From Ruminococcaceae bacterium UBA1227 (GTDB lineage Bacteria; Bacillota; Clostridia; Oscillospirales; Acutalibacteraceae), in assembly GCA_002309175.1 (NCBI GenBank), contig DBWX01000009.1, positions 32,383 to 61,521 on the forward strand: a stretch of DNA of 29,139 nucleotides, given 5' to 3'. The position numbers were made by a program, and so were the translations under genes. The notes below the pieces were generated by a model. The model saw only the letters and a list, made by a program, of their open reading frames with translations, had not been told where the DNA came from and ran no database searches. Positions within the stretch are counted from its first letter, which is position 1. Each line of letters opens with the position of its first letter. Below, piece after piece: positions 27,901-29,139 of the stretch.

Positions 27901-28499
27901 TTGCTTGAGTTAGCCGAGAACAGGTAAACGGCAGAATAACCGCCACCGCCGCCGACCTTTTTGTTGCCCTGTTCACCATGAGGGCCACCGCCGTTTGCAG
28001 CAGTGTCACTGTTCGGCGCTATAGACTGAAGTCCGGCACCGCCGAGGTCGTAGTAAAGTATATCGCCTTTATTGAGGTAGACGTATCCGTATACGTGTCC
28101 TCCGGTACCGCCTTTACCGCCGTCACCGAAATCGTTGTCACCTTTTGCGCCATTACCGCCCCAGAGTTCAACAAGGTACTGGCCGGTAAAGTCGGCAACG
28201 AAGTAACCGTCAGTCGCAACTGTACTGACAGAGTTCTGCGCATTCTGCTTTACCTCAGACGCAATATTGAATGTCATTTTGTACGATCCGTTTCCGGTCT
28301 CGACGAGGCTGACATCATAATCAAAGATACCGATGTCGTACTCAATCGTACCGGAATCCTTAGCGGATTCCGCAGCCTTTGCCTTGAGTTTGAAGCTGGG
28401 CAGACCAACTACCACACAAGACAAGGTGAAAACCAACGCTAAGAAGAAAGACAGCACTCTGTCTTTGGTCTCAAAAGACCGTGTTGGAATTCTTACCAT
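9882..28499 (-). CDS. Giant modular cell-surface protein (6205 residues)
   Basis: One uninterrupted reading frame for a secreted protein of roughly 0.65 MDa. The ATG at 28499 has GGAGGG 9 nt upstream. Order: signal peptide (hydrophobic core 15-34, likely cut after AKA, residue 42); glycine-rich domain 1 (about 101-420); beta-rich spacer; glycine-rich domain 2 (about 735-960); spacer with two MucBP-like segments (about 1390-1575); three InlB-type repeats (about 1577-1803); a small carboxypeptidase-regulatory-like beta domain (about 1804-1880); Ig-like super-repeat (about 1967-4450); seven acidic helical units (about 4547-5987); C-terminal beta domain (FSVFSIAYTE near its end); hydrophobic segment 6177-6194 and tail RKRREEEEMY. 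I count only about twelve cysteines, none in the last third. No enzymatic motif was recognised. An adhesin or matrix/scaffold role is inferred from architecture only. It is flanked by terminators and appears monocistronic. Confidence 0.93.
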   Translation of the reverse strand: MVRIPTRSFETKDRVLSFFLALVFTLSCVVVGLPSFKLKAKAAESAKDSGTIEYDIGIFDYDVSLVETGNGSYKMTFNIASEVKQNAQNSVSTVATDGYFVADFTGQYLVELWGGNGAKGDNDFGDGGKGGTGGHVYGYVYLNKGDILYYDLGGAGLQSIAPNSDTAANGGGPHGEQGNKKVGGGGGYSAVYLFSANSSNHGASYFKDTYLDENGNFNLSDVSKEDWEYDRTHNFIMVAGGAGGGGAGRGLGGGVRNFFSGSDPTPDGGNGGNANGTPISVAGGVVFAGQDGVSTTKKDQGHVGKGGSDVPGPDNTTALGWWEGGKPNNWEGTYADGVPGGYGAKGNFRGGGGGAGYCGGSGGIQKSALIPEDIGGGGGGSSYIASTVNNQPVDYSSVSNDIKNRTNPNDATTGGGFVDINYMGEEDQGSSASNWLDSLYFSVNVSPYFTVDVESTSGTPGFNPDSMGGEAYVANFALSDGGTSTITLTFTPIEGFKGGNNVPLLYTDSHQPNPEFALIDTTGAVPWPDNIQTKTINDDVSYVNVPLNMTAQGETVEIPAEGESAGIINTADLYTDNYEMVRGSVNNDTTASLTTRVYDFIGNISNYYVHDPDDPDDEFVKPSGKPDKPITPGGAKAYTVGVTVEPKYSPAKVGKPVTTTEVTAIGYADTAEKVTINGIVYNTEKDISYDAATDTYTLTLKVSSNYDNDDLTFTQAKSVGESSRTITKSSSAEDKVYTVPADGWYLIQARGGNGAKGGDANVRNGKGSATGGAGGSGGYVYGWIYLERGTKLTATIGENGTPAGTDGVKPSSDGAAGTGGAGGKPSSILATKTDNTTFGVVVAGAGGGGGGAAATAPNTGVLRIHEDNGDPGSNAGTATTYSAAMTTPSAEDMHGKDGKTNTSGLAGWSATGGAGGQSSKSYSALLSQDVSDSSGLSEHAKAMYTQTTGISLTEPSVRITLLDQAISPMDDVRESLKNKLRGLAVVDYEFTQYFTDITMIAPTDEEYEACINIPGMATPNSDGVTESITASLNNLTWTWTFKPIDGFFGGNDIEALKKITLKQTDSNYEDGFKRFAGTTHETINDLEIMPQDRPGATDTGNVVPNAKYDFVNHKLASPIEASVVTDNLRVLYGTTVQFNQLFNVTRNDWDDAGLKDDYVNRIYENDFPDGGFEATENKTFTYTFGISPKNNTSKGIVDDIDKERYTSLHANVTVYSEVTTDLDHMEYFGPTEVDYGHNLTANVKAEAGYINPELTSVTSGGKTLVSGKDYNYDEEYGELTVYADSIKGEVKITAKAYVQPYHIYFIAYDENAQIIPELTNGKYEPNTGTLPQMEVNPGDDITGYIPVISPELRDQKPGYQFKWDFGTDDGSAITTMPAYDLWVYGTFMPYTYTLKINYLDVGADGKQGTSDDVVISDPLIKDKIAYGARYVFESPVVSGKELCNPEEAAYDFTVNESFLTEKGITYGISTFEETDNREINVNIYYKDKVPGNVLTLRYIADDTGEYLNSNTYVNFADCGSSYELVEGNLFSKVGYKIANIQYYNAGAEDHGDFHSLPYTIEGIDEYSDIVVDIFYVPETYTVTFNANGHGTAPAAIKDVTYGTKISAPEDPANPTGYTFGGWYTEAACTNAWNFSENTVTGDTELFAKWTANEYDVTFIYNNGVTDPTEGKVAYGSAYGAVLPVQPQKTGFAFADWWTDPTGGTKVTSATVYSPENPAAHTLYAHWTPLAYNVIFMKTVDEELASYQKDFATSISVPNAVREGYTLIGWASSDTTIAPDLAANATETTVPAGDITYTAQWEQNRNIVVTVIDVDKEAVADATVTLSGVGDLTTDGSGVATFVMPANGDYTVTATIAGRTASADVTKVNNVADTTVTVKLTDYDITKPVVASDYDDQWHKGSVTLNFTDSVPTYGTPTFQYKDGGNWVDVPAGGLVVTGEANTAETKTVEVRAISASGIVGDPTSIEVKIDNKAPVVTITIGDKSWSVLTTPVNFDNYLTSTDNVIATITFSDDHSGIDGKVAKYCVADAETAVDDLVWTDTADGTVTITAVNGKKFVVYAMVEDAAGNTRVISSDGFTFDLEDPTVTAELVDPDKIEATKKIAISNVADSVSGVAKIEVGEYNEASGDYTWTVPSNPAEYPIEENGTYVVRVTDGAGRTTTTPEIVVTTIDRTAPVLSLSATAGGEAYNSGDWTNKDVVITVSDTSETLGKTTFYYSTNGGTSWTKIDSAENKSASVTKDTDCEGLVYTFKAESESGVPSEETVAVTVNRDTVDPECTAVLEENSWSTFLNKIDVFNIFYKEAKTGTITPTDNASGVAETKFLVSDVSLTIEDLKALNESAWDHTVTTENNSFIIDDPDGNKILYVRVTDNAGNVKYISSNGMVFDKTAPVIDVTFNPFESGEWVSDDTVTIYVNVIDPASGIKTVTYSYSGDVHETVNATVGNDGTFTIPNSNIPNGEYTITVTATDNAGNTSSKDINVKRASDSSLVITDPEDVTVTYGAEKVTFSTTADSVSGVKSYEWQKSENGIDGWTAIDAAVNASAATATLEINRPTVVDNNGDYYRVVVTSNSDVVKTSDSAQLTVNKRELVISPKDQAYNFGTEESKASVFLANSKTGDEFDYLAFDEGKAPVFNDAVVFTGQFVRANPDVAVVGHYSITSDDSPRDVKLASGTQVNGNYTLSWSSETADFEIKDYVVDEKAILVGETNNDWYYLETDGDGVRVTAPDGYSIRRTADDSWAAYFTVEDGVYADGITYFLKNNATGAITSQMTTVAVSQDTAAPAGTITIDGHDWTEMVADVSLNNYKGENISAAVTSSDSGSGVSTVKYYVADSKKTVDTLPAADSEDWKAVSENSVTIPAVDKKTVVLYVMVEDVAGNVYFLSSNGFTFDLTPPTVTATLENPEKIEQTKTIKISDVADPESGITKLEVGVYNEATGNYDWSEIPANTTSYPIEVNGKYVVRATNGADATQTTTDPIVVTTVDRNLPVIVVNAKADSKDYTGDWTNKDVVITLTDTSDTLGKTTFYYSTDDGANWTAIASTENDSAVITVNQDCTGRVYKFKAISEAEKTANAATTVTVNRDTVAPTGTAVLESNNWSTFLDTIDVFNIFYKDPKTGTITAADTSGTANSGIDKVYYIVKSEPMTLEQLKALTVWNDATDGDKYSFIIDDPQGNKILYVLIKDEAGNATYISSAGMVYDHVPPEIHATPSFTEGEWTDLSEITITIDEIIDTVSKLDKGSVSYSYSDDAHATVNVPETSIADNGGFVIPDANIPIGDYTITITASDKAGNVGTKTIHVMRADDDALVVSNPSDVTITYGDTIAIDNGNGVEYVDAPAVFTVKAESVLGVNSYTWEKRESGSDTWVPVTDGTDRITIRNSDDMKSSTLEVASPTVVADNGDAYRVTVSSGTDTEKVSKAATLTVNPRQLTVTPKNQEYLYGTDESDDFVFPASETKYWEFYNNLPESKPINNDPVSFEGRFVRAEGIMPGTYIIASDTGTNKFRLADDSTGVNVNGNYYLRVEPTTSHFVINEYDSGAVATLEGEHNDDNWFRRGADGDGVRITAPTGYKISTTNTADGTWSDYLTVPDGKYNDGVNYYLRNVNTESADYHAISVMKTTAAFKQDTVDPSGKITIGENTWNKLLDVLEKITFGIFKNDSVTATIDSSDNEGGSGVGAVEYYIDKSGSDTPLTAEQLKNVSWTTGNAPEIAKADKDKFVVYARVTDNAGNIYLISSQGHVFDLTDPAIDAALVDAEKIEQAKTIKVNSVTDPESGITKVEVGTFNTATNEYDWTDITSQSLPYTINVNANGKYAVRATNGAGSVALKEIEVTTVDKTVPVLSLEAVSNDAAYTGDWTTKDVVITVTDNSGTLGKTTFYASTDGGANWDEVPSDKNKQASITVSDDCKDLVYTFKAVSAAGVDSESTVSATVNKDATKPAITATPNPAFSATEWTVDDDVTIAVKVTDATSGIADNSVSYSYSDDIHATVDVDASDIDAQGNFTIPNADIPNGEYDITIVVSDNAGNENATTVHVRRSDSSALTVNDPADVTVTYGAEKATFTVSADSVAGIKSYQWQKCESGLDADDEDNWTNYGEKVTTSAKTNKLDIATPSVIADNGDRYRVVVTSVSGQTETSNAAQLTVDKFKLVISPNSQSYYYGTTESTAYEFPANAKTDTGDYKYFTFADGKAPINNDAVEFDGMFERAHPESAEVGNYSISSASSPANVRLKSGVEVNGNYELTINPPTASFEIKAYTPGADATLVGTISNGWYKLETDGDGVRVTAPAGYEIRRTTADEWAPYFTVADGTYDTGVTYFLKEIATDAVTTEKTTASFKQDTAVPTGTVTTQRDAWSTFLEVISLGWYTNKDLNVNITSADGTGSGVATVQYYIANAAMTKDEVNAITDWSDYTQDLTIPKENEKKVVIYAKIADKAGNVTVISSNGHVFDLVNPTMTSGDTAVTPGSTVNTSGTRTIVVTDTVFTGTADEVNTIDTITAVDGKGNPVDAQHVSITDGTVFVSNDYDETYVITATDKAGNAVTYTIIIKSIPTFVDELDNKWADPSKPTEEELAAAINAIDALLAAEGSNLDVYNGDVDQYKGQNETDILATKRAELLAELKADEIARLNLEAADAIAHIRDNKEDKDLSDDDKALIADVETTLANAIAAINNTENDTPAEITPIVTNAENQFNADVAKDFVNEHASDNNYADTYDTATDPVDDKNVDRVLSGKDEYADYVANNPAVVDLIDNMYIAVADEAGDVPYANYPAMVTAAEAVVNNEKNEAKTDINDAAAAAIAAVKDNKPDEQLTDAEKDLIQDIIDKRDEALAAVDTADTVGKIEDIVNDAKDVFTDKIAEDFVRDHASANDPAAPYDKDGNPVTTDNANQIIAGETEYNGYSDEIKDKINDLINKDNDPVPDELYESYDDMLADAKKAVSDDVTNAKNDAKDAIDDAAAKAIEDIKDGKPDDQLTDEEKDLIKEIEEERDKAKDDIDKLTGDYPDILDDIQDIVDDTTDDFDDDVKKDEINDAADEAIEKIKDGKEDKDLTDEEKDLIDEINDARDDAINALDNPSVDTDDERDKIVDDAQKIFNEKMAEDFVNDHASPNDYTNPYDKHNDPADADNANQIISGEDEYNGYNADVQKLIDDLIKEKSEDSDEPYTGYPEMLQDAKNAISDDVTEAKQDAKDAIDAAAQDAIDKVKDGKPDNQLTDEEKDLIEDIKKERDEAKEDINNLTGDYPDILEDIQDRVDEAQDVFDDKVAEDFVRDHASDNNPANPYDKTNDPVDADNATRVVAGEDEWNNATDSVKDKINDLINKKSEDSDTPYSGYPEMLEAAEKAIEDDIADAKQDAKDAIDDAAEKAIEDIKDGKPDDQLTDEEKDLIKEIEEERDKAKDDIDKLTGDYPDILDDIQDIVDDTKDDFDDDVKKDKINDAADEAIEKIKDGKEDKDLTDEEKDLIDEINDARDDAINALDNPSVDTDDERDKIVDDAKDIFTDKIAEDFVNDHASPNDNTNPYDKVNDPADANNAQQIIDGEDEYNGYPQDIKDKIDELINKKSEDSDNPYDDYQEMLDAAKQAKEDAEAIADAKEDAKKAIDDAAKDAIDKVKDGKPDDQLTDEEKDLIKEIEEERDKAKDDIDKLTGDYPDILEDIQDIVDDTKDDFDDDVKKDEINDAADEAIEKIKDGKEDKDLTDEEKNLIDEINDARDDAINALDNPSVDTDDERDKIVNDAKDIFTDKIAEDFVNDHASPNDNTNPYDKVNDPADADNADQIISGEDEYNGYPQDIKDKIDELINKKSENSDDPYDDYQEMLDAAKQAKEDAEALEKAKDDAKDEINDAADKAIEDIKDGKPDSELTDEEKDLIDEIEKARDDALDAIDKADNIDDINDIVDSTEDTFDDKVAEDFVNDHASDNDATDPYDKANNPVDEDNAQRVVDGQDEWNNASDSVKEKIDELIKQKSEDSDEPYSGYEEMLYTAQKILNPDELTVPEVQEIMIKDGYIHVDIQVENLIDPDNKYADNIDEIIRILSKSIDQSDADVFNAGGSVEIVMIIREIESDPANDAAIKADGNTLVKHIEILITKTQIAEDGTTIASKDITKTAEPITFVVPLGDAEKEGRVFYVYADHGGRAPAEKSPDGDGVRVTATVAFTNDKFSVFSIAYTEDEKVVDTSDPTPILSTIMLMYSSFGAAVLTGRKRREEEEMY
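11031..12413 (-). repeat. Near-identical tandem DNA repeat, period 723 bp
   Basis: The segments 11031-11690 and 11754-12413 align at a fixed offset of 723 bp (241 codons) with only scattered base differences, far more similar than the other units. They encode two consecutive double units of the acidic stalk. The in-frame period means that gain or loss of a copy would keep the gene open. Confidence 0.88.
13255..13620 (-). repeat. Third near-identical copy of the helical doublet
   Basis: About 365 bp closely matching 12040-12405 at an offset of 1215 bp (405 codons), covering the two-copy LTDEEKDLI helical part. Outside this block the flanking linker is more diverged, which suggests patchwork duplication or gene conversion inside the stalk. 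Confidence 0.82.
14855..15490 (-). repeat. Final Ig-like module (fourth type-A copy) and junction domain
   Basis: After the third super-repeat unit one more type-A module (15490-15160; WSTFLEVISLGWY, SGVATVQYYIAN, IADKAGNVTVISSNGHVFD) is followed by a diverged beta module (15160-14855) ending ITATDKAGNAVTYTIIIKS. This looks like the start of a fourth unit that was cut off and capped before the helical stalk. Confidence 0.7.
15490..17628 (-). repeat. Ig-like super-repeat unit 3 (seven modules, lacks A')
   Basis: Modules in order, with approximate borders: A 17628-17275, B 17275-16993, C 16993-16697, D 16697-16393, E 16393-16070, F 16070-15740, G 15740-15490. The second WSTFL-type module (A') found between C and D in units 1 and 2 is missing: the C module ends TVNKDATKP and D begins directly at AITATPNPAFSATEW. 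The unit is about 713 residues against about 813-844 for the others. Confidence 0.8.
17628..20160 (-). repeat. Ig-like super-repeat unit 2 (eight modules)
   Basis: Approximate borders: A 20160-19830, B 19830-19545, C 19545-19245, A' 19245-18900, D 18900-18595, E 18595-18220, F 18220-17900, G 17900-17628. Landmarks: A and A' carry WSTFL or similar plus a DxAGNxxxISSxG end; C carries TGDWTNKDVVITLTDTS; E carries VTITYGD and ends in LTVN; F carries LTVTPKNQEYLYGT and NGNYYLRV (resembling MBG/YDG-type domains); G carries GADGDGVRITAPTGYKIS. Confidence 0.82.
20160..22600 (-). repeat. Ig-like super-repeat unit 1 (eight modules)
   Basis: Approximate borders: A 22600-22262, B 22262-21980, C 21980-21675, A' 21675-21340, D 21340-21050, E 21050-20740, F 20740-20410, G 20410-20160. 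Each module is about 85-115 residues. The same order recurs in unit 2. The A-type WSTFLNKI...F modules are a style I recognise from clostridial surface proteins; the module letters are mine. Confidence 0.82.
23090..23770 (-). repeat. Three InlB-type (Listeria-Bacteroides) repeats
   Basis: Three consecutive segments of about 70-75 residues follow the pattern YxVTFxxNG...GYTFGGWYT...LFAKWT. The first (YTVTFNANGHGT ... ELFAKWTAN) is canonical; the second ends TLYAHWTP; the third (YNVIFMKTVDE ... TYTAQWEQN) is more diverged. This is the family of beta-grasp-like repeats known from internalin B and many Gram-positive surface proteins. Confidence 0.85.
25620..26300 (-). other. Glycine-rich domain 2 (ALK/LTK-type) of the giant protein
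   Basis: Begins YTVPADGWYLIQARGGNGAK, continues GGAGGSGGYVYGWIYLERGT and TATIGENG, and later VVVAGAGGGGGGAAA. The layout (aromatic strand, WGG/RGGNGA, GG-YVxGxxxL-G, vGxxG, then xxVAGxGGGG) is that of the glycine-rich domain known from the ALK and LTK receptors and bacterial relatives. It is shorter than domain 1. Confidence 0.65.
27240..28200 (-). other. Glycine-rich domain 1 (ALK/LTK-type) of the giant protein
   Basis: Residues about 101-420. It begins GQYLVELWGGNGAKGD, then GGTGGHVYGYVYLNKGDILY, YDLGGAG, GGGPHGEQGNKKVGGGGGYS, FIMVAGGAGGGGAGRG and FRGGGGGAGYCGGSGG, ending GGGGGGSSYIAS. The same order of landmarks as in domain 2 supports an internal duplication. In animal receptors this fold presents rods of polyglycine helices that bind ligand; function here is unknown. 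Confidence 0.68.
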
Positions 28500-28716
28500 T
28501 CTTTCTTACCCTCCGATGTTTCCATCAATTTGTTTTCCGTTTCTTAACAATTTATCTCATGTGCTTTATAGATATTAATTAATAAAAAAATAATTAGATT
28601 AATACCATTAATAAATACACATGGTAACATTTTAACGAATTGTGAACAAAAATGCAATAAAATATTAAAATATGTTTTGGGACATTTCTGAAGATTTGTC
28701 TCACAAATAATAAAGA
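28500..28716 (-). promoter_or_regulatory. AT-rich upstream region of the giant gene, candidate promoter
   Basis: The first 217 bp of the 307-bp gene-free stretch between the giant gene and the acyl-CoA synthetase gene. It is strongly AT-rich with long A/T runs (28570-28620). The best promoter on the minus strand is TTGCAT (28657-28652), 17 nt, TAAAAT (28634-28629); the -10 is good, the -35 weak. This would give a leader of about 120 nt ending in GGAGGG and the ATG. I saw no recognisable riboswitch fold and no open reading frame of interest. Confidence 0.4.
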
Positions 28717-28752
28717 AGCAGGCCATAAAGTTATTTTACTTTACGGCCTGCT
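28703..28752 (-). terminator. Terminator of the acyl-CoA synthetase gene
   Basis: On the minus strand a 15-nt arm (28752-28738, starting AGCAGGCC) pairs along its whole length with 28731-28717 (ending GGCCTGCT), with one G-U pair and a 6-nt loop AAAATA. It is followed by TCTTTATTATTTGT. On the plus strand the G-U becomes an A-C mismatch, so the hairpin favours the minus-strand transcript. It lies 54 nt after the synthetase stop. Confidence 0.85.
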
Positions 28753-28806
28753 GCTTGTTGTTTGGTTTTGTTGGGTTTGGTTTTTCTTTTCTTTTTTGTG
28801 TGTTTT

Positions 28807-29139
28807 TTATGCTGTTTCTATGCTGTCGGCTTTCTCAAGGCCGAGAAGTTTGACGGCATCTTCGCGCATCTTGTACTTGAGGATTTTGCCGGCTGCGTTC
28901 ATGGGGAAGCCGTCTACGAAAAGGACGTATCTGGGGACCTTGTGCTTGGCCATGTTGGCGGCAATATAGTCCTTGAGTTCCTGCTCGGTCATGGTCTCCC
29001 CTTTCTTGAGGACGACTTCTGCGCAGATTTCTTCTCCGAGGCCTTCATCGGGTACGCCGATGACCTGAACATCCTCTACTTTGTCGTGGGTGTAGATGAA
29101 CTCCTCTATTTCTTTCGGATAGATGTTTTCACCGCCGCG
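28807..29139 (-). CDS. AMP-forming acyl-CoA synthetase, C-terminal 110 residues (cut by window edge)
   Basis: The frame is open from the right edge of the window (29139) to TAA at 28807. The visible part is the mobile C-terminal domain of the ANL superfamily (acyl-CoA synthetases and relatives). It starts with RGGENIYPKEIEEFI, the end of the hinge motif after which this domain rotates, then VIGVPDEGLGEEICAEVVLK, KHKVPRYVLFVDGFPMNAAG and KILKYKMRE, which contains the lysine used for adenylation. The chain ends EKADSIETA. Substrate (fatty acid, acetate or other) cannot be told from this domain. The start codon and N-terminal domain lie outside the window. It is followed by its own terminator and is not linked in transcription to the giant gene. 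Confidence 0.93.
   Translation of the reverse strand, partial: RGGENIYPKEIEEFIYTHDKVEDVQVIGVPDEGLGEEICAEVVLKKGETMTEQELKDYIAANMAKHKVPRYVLFVDGFPMNAAGKILKYKMREDAVKLLGLEKADSIETA

Noticed and set aside
9882..28499. Polyketide, nonribosomal peptide or toxin (Rhs, CDI) function suggested by gene size
   Set aside because: No adenylation, ketosynthase, condensation, Rhs/YD or haemagglutinin repeats are seen; the modules are Ig-like, glycine-rich and acidic-helical instead.
28807..28992. A small separate gene starting at the ATG at 28992
   Set aside because: The frame stays open to the window edge and carries the hinge and C-terminal motifs of acyl-CoA synthetases upstream of that ATG, so this is the end of a larger gene.

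Overview
The window reads as part of a Gram-positive (Firmicutes) chromosome, most likely a Clostridia member of the Lachnospiraceae/Eubacteriales type. The evidence is the gdpP-rplI-dnaB and tilS-hpt-ftsH gene blocks, RNase J, AGGAGG-type ribosome binding sites, sigma-A-like promoters and a clostridial style of modular surface protein. Genus-level placement is not possible from sequence reading alone. No rRNA, tRNA, insertion sequence, CRISPR array or phage gene was seen.

Region 1 (1-8014, minus strand) is one tightly packed housekeeping operon. In transcription order it is rnj (RNase J), gdpP (c-di-AMP phosphodiesterase), rplI (ribosomal protein L9), dnaB (replicative helicase), tilS (tRNA-Ile lysidine synthetase), hpt (hypoxanthine phosphoribosyltransferase) and ftsH (membrane AAA protease, cut by the left window edge). 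Gaps are 2-28 nt or the genes overlap (1, 14 and 14 nt). Several ribosome binding sites lie inside the end of the gene before, so translational coupling is likely. ftsH uses a TTG start.

Region 2 (8015-9881) holds rnhA (RNase HI, plus strand), which diverges from rnj through two overlapping promoters. It converges on dinB (DNA polymerase IV, minus strand) with a 34-bp overlap of coding ends, and its terminator lies inside the end of dinB. The dinB promoter carries a near-match to the Gram-positive LexA (SOS) box.

Region 3 (9882-28499, minus strand, 64% of the window) is a single uninterrupted gene for a 6205-residue secreted, probably wall- or membrane-attached protein. From N to C terminus it has: a signal peptide; two glycine-rich domains resembling the ALK/LTK glycine-rich domain, with beta-rich spacers; MucBP-like and three InlB-type 'GGW/AxW' repeats; about 2400 residues of Ig-like modules arranged as a super-repeat of up to eight module types present three times; about 1440 residues of very acidic helical repeats (seven units, some almost identical in DNA); and a C-terminal beta domain with a hydrophobic segment and an RKRR-EEEE tail but no LPXTG motif. 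A hairpin terminator follows.

Region 4 (28500-29139) is an AT-rich leader/promoter region for the giant gene, a strong terminator, and the C-terminal 110 residues of an AMP-forming acyl-CoA synthetase that enters from the right edge.

The housekeeping part is ordinary. The giant gene, with its paired glycine-rich domains, hierarchical Ig super-repeat and recombinogenic acidic stalk, is the part most likely to represent undescribed biology.
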